From the NCBI GenBank assembly GCA_012656075.1, contig JAAKBF010000003.1:1-64000 (forward strand): a stretch of 64,000 nt of DNA, given 5' to 3'. Below are positions 22,283-31,717 of this stretch, piece by piece. Numbering within the stretch: the stretch's first letter is position 1; each line of letters opens with the position of its first letter. Below the pieces are notes generated by a model. The model searched no databases, had not been told where the DNA came from, and was given only the letters and a program-made list of their open reading frames with translations. The stretch is from Phytophthora hibernalis (lineage: Eukaryota > Oomycota > Peronosporomycetes > Peronosporales > Peronosporaceae). The position numbers were made by a program, and so were the translations under genes.

Positions 22283-23455
22283 TCAGCATCTCTTCCGAAG
22301 GAGCTGCAATCCTAACACCTTGCAGTCCATCTCGTCGCGCAGTTGACGAATCGCAAGATTCGAATCACCGCACACGATTTTGCGTCGCACGTCGAGTCCT
22401 TCCATGAGATCCAGCGCCAGCAGCAGTCCTCGATATTCCGCTTCGTTGACTGTCAAGTCTACGTCGTATCCCGAAGCGGCCTTCTCGATCTTCCAACCTG
22501 GCAACTTCCAGACAATGGCACCGAACGCGCCCCTTTCGTGTTTCGCCTTCGCGGACCCGTCGAAGCTGATCACATGCACCTCTTCTCCAACACTTACAAT
22601 TGGTCGCGGGATCGACATCGCTTTCTTGGGTTGACGTCGAGGAGCGATCGCTTCCAAAGCTGCGTCAATAGAAGCTCGCGGGGTTATGCAAGCTGCTAAT
22701 ACGCCCAGCATATAATCTTCCCCACGACTCGATCGATCAATTTGGATGGTCCATGGAAATAATAAAGCGGCCCACTGAGACAGACGTCCCTGCGGGTTAT
22801 TCTTTCTGAACACCCAGGCCAACATCGTATATCGAGCCAGCACTCCGATCTTATGTCCTGCTAGCATCGTGAAACAGCTAGTCAGTGCTCTCAGCAGTGC
22901 CAGGGCCTCTTTCTCAACGAGGTCATACTTGAGTTCATTCGGCATCAATATGCGACTGGTAAATTTCACTGGCATGTAGACGTTCTGGAGTCGTTGAGTG
23001 AGAACAGCAGGGATGGCCCAGTCACTTGCGTACACAATGATCACTGGCTCCAGTTCCGGGCTGTAATGGCGCAACAATGGGGTGTCAGCTATCTTCAACT
23101 TCAATCGACGAAACGCTTCTTCAGCGTGCTTCCATTTCTCAGAGTCGTCTTCTGCGGTTCGACGTTCGAAGTCTTCATCCGACAGGCTGTACAACACCGA
23201 CGCGTATATGGCGAAGTCTGCGATGAATCGGTGATAGTAGTTAAGACTGCCCAAGAACGACTGGAGTGCTTTCAACGTGCGAGGAAAATCGAGAGATGAC
23301 AATGCCTCCAAGTTCTTCGGTTTGGCCTCCAAACCTAGGTTCGACACCGAGTGGCCCAAGTAGTCGACCCTCGACATACCCAGCTGCTCTTCTCCACACT
23401 TATGGAGATATTCCACTGGTCGCATGCAGCGAGCAAGTTTTCGACCTTGATACAT
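22283..23455 (-). pseudogene. Gypsy 2 RT thumb and tandem RNase H domains
   Basis: A 390-codon open frame. It begins with the RT end and linker (VDYLGHSVSNLG, LGSLNYYHRFIADFA), then a first gypsy-type RNase H (IIVYASDWAIPAVLTQ, ELKYDLVEKEALALLRAL), followed by a second, separate RNase H. The second has all three visible acidic catalytic residues: D in VISFDGSAK, E in VNEAEYRGLLLAL, D in VCGDSNLAIRQL. Paired RNase H domains (gypsy-type plus cellular/archaeal-type) are known from some oomycete and plant Ty3/gypsy lineages. The second copy is thought to restore full RNase H activity after the first degenerates. Confidence 0.85.
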
Positions 23456-24184
23456 AGGTCATCCCACGATGTAGCGCCCACAAGGATATCATCGATGTAT
23501 GACCGACGCCCCAATATCGACTTTCGATCTTCATTCTCCGGTACGACATGTTTGAATACATCGAGGCGTGGATCTTGGCGGCTTAGTCTCAAGAAACCAT
23601 ACAGCGCATTGTCGATGAGACGTTGGTAGATCTGGGGGCGTTTCGTAGACCGAATGGCATGCGAAGCCACTCGAACAAACCGAACGGCGTGATGAGCGCG
23701 GAAATGAGACGGGCTCGGTCTGTCATCGGAACAACCCAAAACCCGCTCGCCATGTCGAGAGAGCAATACCAGAGAATCGAATCAAGTCCTTCGAGGAGTT
23801 CGTCGACCAGCGGCATCGGATAACTCATCAGCTGCGTGAGTCCGTTGACCATTCGATAGTCGATACAAAGCCTGATGTCGACGTCATTCTTTTTATGATG
23901 ACGACGATTGGGGAGGCCCACGGCGACGTCTACGGGTTGATCATCTTCGCACTCAGCAAGCCTTTGATAAGCTCGAATACATTCTCGCGGAACTGTGCTG
24001 GAATCTTTCGGCAACGTTGGGCCACCGGCCTGGCGTTTCCAACATCGATTTCACATTCCACGCCGACAGAGGCAGGGGTTATTGCGTTTCCTTTGCCCAC
24101 CATCAAATGCTTCTTCTTCCAGATCATTCGACGTAATGATTCCTGCTCTTGAATGCCAATCTCGGATGGGACATTGTCAGGCAT
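23335..24184 (-). pseudogene. Gypsy 2 reverse transcriptase fingers/palm
   Basis: Frames 24184-23930, 24014-23589 and 23766-23335 hold the RT motifs: RLCIDYRMVNGLT, SYPMPLVDELLEGLD, SLDMASGFWVVPM, ITPFGLFEWLRMPFGLRNAP, and the catalytic YIDDILVGA box, intact. Frame changes near 23960 and 23620 break the protein. In active relatives it copies element RNA into cDNA. Confidence 0.85.
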
Positions 24185-24518
24185 GCCTTCAAGTCTTATA
24201 TCTTCACTTCCTGAGTAACAGACATTGGTACCGCTGATAGAACCGCCATTTCCTGCTCCACATCTTCCGCAAAGAGATCGCTTCCTTCGTGGTAATAAAC
24301 CGCGTCATCGTCGATGGGTGTCAACGTCGAGTCTGCAGGGACCGATGGTGACTCCTGTACTTCCGTCGTAGAACAGTTTTGCACGGACTCTTTGCTGATG
24401 TTGGGTAGCGGAGCTCTTTCTGTGGAGGTTTCCTTGGCTAGTTGTTAGCTGGTCGAATCTTGGACTTCTACGGCTGCGACGATTGGAACGCGAGGCGGCT
24501 CTTCGGCCTCCCTGAGGT

Positions 24519-25400
24519 TCAAATCCTCGCTGAGGTTCGACTCAGTATTGCAGTTGGAGTGGGATATTCTACATGTTGCACCAAAGAAGAATTGTCCTCC
24601 TCGACGATCGGTGCAGCGTTGAATTCGCGTGTTGCACCAAACACTAGATTTTGCCACTCCGCATACCGTTTGGATTTCGTCGTGACGAAACCGTAGTCTC
24701 GGGGAGCGAGATTATCTCCCATCCACACGCCCAGCTTGTTCAACGTGTCCACTGTCACCGGTCGATCACTGATGTTGGTGAGGCGTATGTACCTTGGTTT
24801 CCCGCCTCGATTTTCCAACACGGTGGGTATCCATCCCTTTCCCCGGCTAACCCAGAGCTGTTGGTTTGCCTTGTGATCCGGGCGCGTAGGCACGTCGCAC
24901 GACTGACCGACCTCGATCCAGAGCGGCGTCGAAGGACTTATTTGTCGACGCTTGGTGCTGAACAACTCTCGCCGTCCTAGCATTCGGATGCGCACTTCGT
25001 CTGGTAAGCATATTGACCCATCTCCTGCGTCCACACGAATGCCCGCTGGGACCATAAAATCCATCCCTAACAACACGTCTTGTCCTGGTAAATCTCCAAC
25101 CCAAACGTTAAATCGATACACCAAGTTTCCGGCCAAGGTGATCTTAATCGTCGATCGACCCAGCGTTTCATACGACGTATCTCCAACTTCCACACAATCC
25201 TTCGGCATAGTTTCGTCGATCACACAGCCTACCTTACGAGCAAAGGCGGTGTCCATGAGGGACACCTCGGCTCCTGAATCGAACATCAAGATTGCGCGGT
25301 TGTCATCGACCTTGCCGACCACTTTCGCTTGGCTGAAGAACGTGCCGGGACTGTGCGTCTTCCAATATCCACACTTCTCCCCAGGCCTCAAGTTCATCAC
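24519..25400 (-). CDS. Gypsy 2 aspartic protease region
   Basis: An open frame of 293 codons containing AILMFDSGAEVSLMDTAF, the retropepsin active-site DSGA, and LLGMDFMVPAGI, the C-terminal flap/LLG motif. It processes the gag-pol polyprotein. The frame continues towards RT on the same strand (24384-24196 is acidic linker). The start codon is not meaningful because it is part of a polyprotein. Confidence 0.85.
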   Translation of the reverse strand: MMNLRPGEKCGYWKTHSPGTFFSQAKVVGKVDDNRAILMFDSGAEVSLMDTAFARKVGCVIDETMPKDCVEVGDTSYETLGRSTIKITLAGNLVYRFNVWVGDLPGQDVLLGMDFMVPAGIRVDAGDGSICLPDEVRIRMLGRRELFSTKRRQISPSTPLWIEVGQSCDVPTRPDHKANQQLWVSRGKGWIPTVLENRGGKPRYIRLTNISDRPVTVDTLNKLGVWMGDNLAPRDYGFVTTKSKRYAEWQNLVFGATREFNAAPIVEEDNSSLVQHVEYPTPTAILSRTSARI

Positions 25401-25596
25401 GGCGACAACCGCCGCTCTGCTGAATTCATCGGTATCAGGAGCTTGACACTCATCACTTTCGACCTACGTGCACCCGGTATATTATCTTGGACTATTGCTG
25501 TGTTTCCACTAACTGTTGTTATCGACGTCGTACCGACATATGCATAGATGTTCACTGATCGCTCGTCTCGTACTGGATTCAAACCCAGCGAGCGAT

Positions 25597-27640
25597 CTAG
25601 TTTAACATCTTCTCCGCATCGGGCGGTAGCATTCTGGTGGGACGTTGTGGCACATACCACTGTCGCATCGCGTTGAAGAATTCTTCAAAACGGCACGCCC
25701 CAGCCTCATGCATCTCGCCACATGCTTTACACAGCTTCAGCCAGCGGTCTGAGGGGTGCCGCCCGTTGCAGTGGCGGCACGTCAAATCATCCAGCAGTCA
25801 TCGCTTTTGTGCAACGTAAGTTCAGTGTGTGCATGGGGGCTTCGGACGGGTTTCCGTCGAGCGCTCCTCGTGGTTGCTCGTAGGGGCTACCGCTGCGACT
25901 TTCGCCGGCTCATTTTGACGTTCATCATCGAGTTGCGTTACCATCGGGTATTCGTCGACTCCGTCATCCCCCTGTGCTCGTAGCAAATTGACAGCTTTGG
26001 CGGGCGCAGGAGGTGGATTCTTCGTTCGGAATTTCGATGGGTTATACACAACCTTTCCTTTTCGATCACGGCTTCATTGATGAGAATGAAGCGCTAGTTC
26101 GAGTGCTTCTGCATCCTCAATCCTCAACATAATGACTTGATCGGCCAACGCTTGTTCGTTAGAACCCAGAGTGTCGATGAAGTGTTCGACGTGTTCTCGA
26201 CGATCAGTAGCCGTGCCATCCTTGACTTTCAGCTTGGCCCGAATTCCTGCAACGTTCAATCGATGCAGGTACTAGGGAATTTTCATCCGATCGCTTCGTG
26301 GCATGATAATACTTTCGTGCGACGGAGACTCCTTCCCACAATACTGGTATTGACATTGCGAGGACAGCTCGTTCCACGACGTTCGGATGTCACGACTCAA
26401 TTGAAGATACCATTGCCTTGCAGGTCCCAAGATCAGGTCATTCAACATCAAACACATCTCCGAAGGTGACATACCGTCTCGCTTCGCATGCTTCGCAGCT
26501 GACTGCAGTTTGTTGAGCCATGTGCGTGACTTCTTTTCGGTTGCGTCACGTTCACTAAACCCCTTGAGATCAGATGTTGCGGAGATGCGAATACGGGTCA
26601 TAGACCCTCCGGACGCGTTGGTCGACACCAATGCCGGGTGTGATCTCTCCTAGTCTCGGTTCCTAGATCGAAGAAATCGTCGAGATCGTCGGCCGGGTAA
26701 GCAGTTTGTGGTGTGACCCTTGGACTGGCTGACCTCATTGATACGTCCGAGCTAGATGCTCGCGTAATGGACACCTCCAGGGCCGTCACTACAGGAACCG
26801 GCAAGGGAAGTAGGCGTATTCAATGACAGCGTACTCAGCTCGTTCGACGGAAGAGGCGGGATCGCCCGCACTTCAGGCTGGACCGTCGGGGAAGCGTCGA
26901 CTGATTTGAACGGGGTGGCTTCAGGCGCGAGCGTCATCCTCTCTGGCACACTTGCGTCGCTTTCGGATTCATCGACGATCGAGGACACCGAAAGATAGCG
27001 GGAAGATCCCGTGGAGCTTCCGTGGGCCTTCGGTCGGCCGGTCGGCGACGCAGCTCGACGTAGTGAACTCCACGAAGTGTTTATAACGCTTGAGGCCATG
27101 AGGAAGTTGCTCGCCATGTTACATGAGGCAGGCCTGGAAGTCCGATCGCAAGATCTCAAATCGTTGGCATCGAGGTGGTGCTGAAATCGACTCGCCGTTT
27201 GTTTGATACCCTGGGCGAACTCGTAGGAATAAAGCTGTATGTCGAGGGTGCTCAACACCGGGTCTTCTTGCAGAAGTCGGGTGAGTTCTTGGAGCCCAAA
27301 CTCATGGACCAGGCTGGCCGTTAGTTCGGGTAGCGGAGCTCGCGGCTTCGCCGGGTCTTCATCCTCCGACTCAGGCGCTGTCATAGGCATGGGCTTCTTG
27401 CGTGTTTTCGTTGGTGTCTGGTTGGACACCGGGTCATCTTTCGACGAACGGCTTTTCGTCGATAGCCCAGACGAACTCTGCTTGGTAGCAGAGCCCGTAG
27501 TGGCTCCCGGGGAGCCACATCGGGAATTGAGTACTTTTCTTCGTACTCCTCCTTCGCCTCGACCTTGATGTCGGGGGCCACAGATACTCCTTCGGGAATC
27601 TGTGGCGGGTCGGATCTCATTGCGAGCTGAGTTTCCGGCG
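25597..27640 (-). pseudogene. Gypsy 2 gag
   Basis: Frames 27620-27381, 27429-26752, 26631-26272, 26259-26074 and 25785-25597. The capsid segment shows RTWLNKLQSAAK, MCLMLNDLILGPARQWYLQL and ELSSQCQYQYCG, which match the retrotransposon gag domain. A C-terminal zinc knuckle-like segment, MTCRHCNGRHPSDRW followed by CKACGEMHEAGAC, lies at 25785-25700. The N-terminal part is Ser/Pro-rich. It packages element RNA; it is broken by frameshifts. Confidence 0.8.
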
Positions 27641-27713
27641 ACGATCCTTGAGTCGTCGGAGCTCGTGCTTCGGGCTCTAGTTTTACTTGAATCCCATCTT
27701 CAGAACCAGTAGT

Positions 27714-27730
27714 CCCGGGTCACGGCACCA
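27714..27730 (-). promoter_or_regulatory. Retroelement primer-binding site (tRNA 3'-end complement)
   Basis: The plus strand reads CCCGGGTCACGGCACCA, the form of a tRNA T-arm/acceptor end with CCA. The minus strand is therefore the matching primer-binding site starting TGGTGCCGTGACC. It lies directly 5' of gypsy 2 gag, and three bases inside a TG that can start the LTR at 27734. The exact tRNA species is not determinable here. Confidence 0.75.
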
Positions 27731-27733
27731 TTC

Positions 27734-28684
27734 TGGTGGAGCAGGCTCTCGAATTTGCGTTCTGGAGGGCTCGATCAACATACAAAGCGCACTTCACACA
27801 CTGTACGTCGCGTGCGGTGCGCTGAATTCCCGGGGTCTTGACTAACGTGATTTCGTTGGACGGGTGTTCAAGCGTTCGATGCTAAAATTGTCTGCGGGGT
27901 GACGTCTGCGTGGAAACCTTCACGCGAACGTCGAGTCTTGTGAGGCGAAACGTCTCTATAATAGACGTGACTTCTTCTCCGTAGAGGGTTGCTTTGCTTT
28001 GCCTTGGCTGTCGGGGTCGACAAGCTGCTATTCCTTTGGTCGACGATCCGCTATTCCTTGGTCGTCTTGGTCGACGAGCCGCTATTCCTTGGTTGTTATT
28101 GCCGACGAGTTGCTATTCCTGCCCTTGCGGGACTTTGTTGCTATACCTGCCCTCGCGGGACTTGAGTTTAACGTGCCTTCCTGTCAGACAGGGGTTGGGG
28201 ATTGAGACCACGGCGAGCCTCCATCGATCTACTGAAGAACGTATAGAACTTTACAGAAGCAGACGACGGAAACACTTAGTGTCCAAAGAAGGTTGATTTG
28301 CCTTGAGCTCTTGGTTGCTAATTTGTTACTGGCCTCTACTTTTCACCTGCTTCCTGCGACTTCGTACCCACCTCTCTGCCCACTCATCCGTTGATGACAT
28401 GTGGTCCCTCGCGTAGTGTCCAACGTCGTGACCTTGCTCGGCTTCGCCGGCGTACGACTCTTCGACAGTTCAGTATTGCGCCTAATCTTTGGTCATGGGC
28501 TGCTGGTCGTCGATCGTCGATCATCGACCGTCGGCCTTTCTGCTAATGTTGCACCGTGTCTTTCGGACTAAGTACGGATAGGCTTGATGGATACATCTCA
28601 TCAGGTGGTCCGTAGGTATCTTGACGGTAGCCGCCTTCGGCGTGATTCTCGTCACTTTCTTGTCGATCTTCAGGAAACCACTAC
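27734..28684 (-). repeat. Probable 5' LTR and leader of gypsy 2
   Basis: About 950 bp of non-coding, C/T-rich sequence between the primer-binding site and copy C. It contains short internal repeats: several GCTATTCCT/GGTCGAC units at 28022-28115, and CTGCCCTTGCGGGACT / CTGCCCTCGCGGGACT at 28120-28165. The outer end is inferred only from where coiled-coil homology begins (about 28685). No second LTR is present to confirm the limits. Confidence 0.5.
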
Positions 28685-29487
28685 ACCACAGGAGTTTGAC
28701 AAGAAAGTGGAGGAAATGAAAAAGAAATACGAATGGTCTCGGAAGAAGAAAGCGTGGATGCTCAGCAGGCGTTTGAACGCCTTCAAACCACATCCTCAAT
28801 TGGGATATTCGATACAGCTTTCGAGCCAGGGAATGGAACTCGGATGCAGATGGAGGACATCGTACGGGTCTTGGTACGTGGGTTACAAAGTAGTTCTTGA
28901 GTTAGTGGGTTTTATTTTTGATCGAAAGATAATCCTCATCATTCTGATGTGTCAATCATACGAGCACACGGTAGGGATTTCGACGTCGCGGGGGCTTATC
29001 CTTGAGAACGAGCAGAAACGCATTGGGCTCTTGGAAATTCAGTCCAAGGTGGCGATGTTGCATGAGAAGCTGGAGCAAGTGGATCAGGCGAAAACAAACC
29101 TGGGACTCGACATGAGGACAATTCTCGAACGAAAGGATCACGTGATTCAAGAGATTAAGCAAGTAAGTGCGGAACGGGACAATTTGAATGAGGAACTTGC
29201 AGGTCCACCGCGACGAGACCCATCCGAGCTTGAAAAGCAGCAGTTCCACACGTTAGTGACGCGCCGAGCAGTCTACATGAAGCAGCTTGGCGATTTAGAC
29301 TCGCGAATCGCAAACATTCAAAAGCGAACGGCAATCATCCACCGATCGGAAGCGTCCTTTCTGCCGTTGCTGAGAGAAGCGGAAGAAAAACAATATGAGG
29401 TTCAGGCGCAGTTTGGTTCGATCGAAAAGATCGCCATGACCTTCCTGTGATAGTTGGAAAGGCCATCTTTCAGCAACAGGGTGGGGT
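28685..29487 (+). pseudogene. Large coiled-coil protein gene, 5' internal part, copy C (before hAT)
   Basis: Collinear with 55187-55990 of copy E. The coding part is GSIEK-ending coiled coil (ENEQKRIGLLEIQSK, TNLGLDMRTILERKDHVIQE, HRSEASFLPLLREAEEK). A stretch around 28870-28985 is AT-rich with GTACGT and probably an intron. The gene is cut on the left by the gypsy 2 LTR, so the N-terminus is missing, and is interrupted on the right by a hAT element. A missing base near 29430 shifts the frame just before the insertion. Confidence 0.75.
29480..29487. repeat. 8-bp target-site duplication, left copy
   Basis: GGTGGGGT at 29480-29487 matches AGTGTGGT at 31718-31725 at 6 of 8 positions. The uninterrupted copy E has GGTGTGGT at the same point, so each flank differs from the original by a single base. 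Eight bases is the hAT hallmark. Confidence 0.75.
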
Positions 29488-31717
29488 CAGGGCCGCCAAT
29501 TATGCATGTTTTTTATGAGGACAGCATTAGAAAATAAATAATGCCGCACGGCAAGGCAAACATGCTGCATAAAAAATGTCATGTCAAGCAATCGGTACAT
29601 CAATTATGACATTATGATAGCTATGAGCTACGTTGCATTTGCCTAGTTTCCTATTCCATCAACAGTGCTGGCATCCCAATAACCTGCATTTTGGCGAAGG
29701 AACAGGATTTATTCCAGCGTGATAGGGTACAGGCCGTTGCGCTCATGTCCGAGCGTAATGCGAGCAACGCTAAAGAATCGCTCAACCACATTGGAGGTTG
29801 GTGGAATGCTGCGCAGCATATCGTATCGTTGCTGGTTCTACGCAAGGCGACGGCGCTTCTGTAAGCGCTCGACAAAGGAGCCCCATCGTCTTCTTCGGAT
29901 AGCTCTGGGGTCGTTATCGCTGCGAATGGCTGTAGCGCGACCTTCTCGACCCGTGTAAGTCTGCTAGCCTTGTCGCGCATGACACGAACACAGCCTGACT
30001 CGAAGTCAGGGCTGTGAACAATATCGGCTCTTGGACCTGTTGCACAAAGTTAGTATTAGTATAAGACTGGAGCATAGCATGTGTCATGACGAGCCTACCA
30101 AGATAGTTAGCGTAGCCGGTCTTGATGGCAATGAGCCCATCAAACCATTCACGTCGATCAAGCAGGTCCGCGTCATTTCCTTGAAGAGCCTTCGACACAG
30201 ACTCGACGTCCTTAAGCTCTTTCAGGAGGGCTCGAAGACGACGGTTACAAGATGGAGCCGGAAGCAGGTCGGCAATGGCATCATCGTGCACATCAAGAAG
30301 TCGGAAGTACCGATGCAGCATCGTGAATGTTGAACTCCACCGGGTGTCCTGACGGATTACAGGTCTAAGATTCGTTTTAAGCCTAAAACAGATCAAAATA
30401 AAATATGGATTACAAATTAGCGTAAATAGCCAGTTAAATGTCTAAAAATTGCAAAAAGGGTCAACATTAAAATAAAACGTACCAGAGCTTAGCTGATGGA
30501 GTCAGCGTTCCAAGTTTGAGCATCAGTGCTTGTACCTCCGCAAGATCAGACTCATGGTCTTGAAGCTCTTGTTACACCGCCAGATGAGTCTGTGCGAGGC
30601 GCATCCCACCAGAGGAACGCCAACGAAAGTTGCAAGGCGCCGGTTAACCTGACAGTTGTCACCTACAATGTACAAGCACTGATCGATCTGCTTGCCAAAG
30701 TCTCGTGGAAGCATATTGGCAAGAAACTCTCGGTGCGCAGCAGCCGACAGATCATCGTCTTCCTCTTGGAGGAGAGGGCCATGCAAAGCAGTGGGGTCAC
30801 TACCTTGCCATTCACCTCGTAACGGGCAAAGACGGCAAGGTAGTGTTCACCCAAATGAGTCCACCCGTCCAGGATCAGACCAAAACGGTCAGGCATTTCA
30901 CCCGCAATTGCCCTCTCCACTGCCAGCGAGACTCCTTCCAGCACAGCGCGTAGCGTCTCGACACACACAGGGTCCAGGTTGGTTTAGCTATTTGTCACAA
31001 ATCCACGTATTAAGTCATATGTTAGTGCCTTAATCAATGTTAATAATCCCAACTACCGTACCGCCTTGTCGTCCGATTTTCACAAAAGCAAGTGGGAGGT
31101 TGCTCATGATCACCCACAAAAGCCATCCGTACAGGGTCTCTGAAGACGGACGCACGTAGCTCAGCAACGAGCCCGTCTCTGCTGAGGTGGCTTCAAACAT
31201 GTCGGTCTCGAAGTTGGGATGCTCTTTCGTCACGTGCTGCATGAAGTTAGTGAAGCCATTGCGGCGGGTCTGTTTTGAACCGTGCCGTAGCGACAGCGGA
31301 AGTATTCAAGGATAACTACATCAAAGTCGTCGCGGCACGGTTGGAAAAGAACCCGGTGACTTGGGCCGTGGTAAACGTTGGACGGGGAGGTCGGGAAACG
31401 ATGACCATTGCAAGGAGGCTGAGGTACGGGGCGTGATGTGGGTTACAGGTGCTTTGCAAAATGAGAGCTCCGGCAGCGCTAACCAAGCCTGCAACCAACC
31501 GTTGCAACTGTTGGTTTTCAAAGTCCCACAAAGTTTGAGATGATATTTGATATGATTTTACAATGAAATATAGTGGGTGAAATGTCAAACATAAATTATG
31601 ACATTGAGAAGACTCGCTACATAAATTATGATGAATGCTGGGTGAACAGTGAGCAATACATTTATTTATGATATGATGGACCATTATTGTTATGGCCATG
31701 CTTTTTCGGCGGCCCTA
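29488..31717 (-). mobile_element. hAT-family DNA transposon inserted in copy C (2230 bp)
   Basis: Terminal inverted repeats are CAGGGCCGCC at 29488-29497 and its near-perfect inverse GGCGGCCCTA at 31708-31717. An 8-bp target duplication flanks them. The ends are AT-rich and non-coding; the centre encodes a broken hAT transposase on the minus strand. Comparison with copy E gives the empty site exactly. Confidence 0.9.
29720..31242 (-). pseudogene. hAT transposase, frame-broken
   Basis: From the N-terminus (31242): a BED-finger remnant (HVTKEHPNFE), NLPLAFVKIG, then in other frames RFGLILDGWTHLGEHYLAVF, FGKQIDQCLYIVGDNCQVNR, VPLVGCASHRL and DTRWSSTFTMLHRYFRL. Near 29810 is the hAT dimerisation motif IPPTSNVVERFFSVARITLG. 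AT-rich gaps at about 30400-30520 and 30970-31030 may be introns or damage. The transposase is not functional as it stands. Confidence 0.85.

Larger units (their letters stand above)
20328..28684 (-). mobile_element. Ty3/gypsy retroelement 2 (dual RNase H, chromodomain), 5' LTR at right
   Basis: On the minus strand the order is LTR, PBS, gag, zinc knuckle, protease, RT, RNase H, second RNase H, integrase, chromodomain. All pol modules are recognisable, with several frame breaks. The 5' end is supported by a tRNA-complementary primer-binding site at 27714-27730. The 3' LTR expected left of 20328 was not found: only about 300 bp separate the chromodomain stop from another element's ORF. The right boundary meets coiled-coil copy C at about 28685. 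Confidence 0.85.

Noticed and set aside
27714..27730. Possible tRNA gene
   Set aside because: Only a tRNA 3' end including CCA is present, with no cloverleaf upstream. It sits where a retroelement primer-binding site is expected.
28015..28170. CRISPR-like or satellite array
   Set aside because: The GCTATTCCT/GGTCGAC units are irregular in spacing and sequence and lie inside a probable LTR.
28584..28684. Protein start fused to copy C (ORF opening at 28584)
   Set aside because: This part belongs to the gypsy 2 LTR/leader region. Coiled-coil homology begins only at about 28685.
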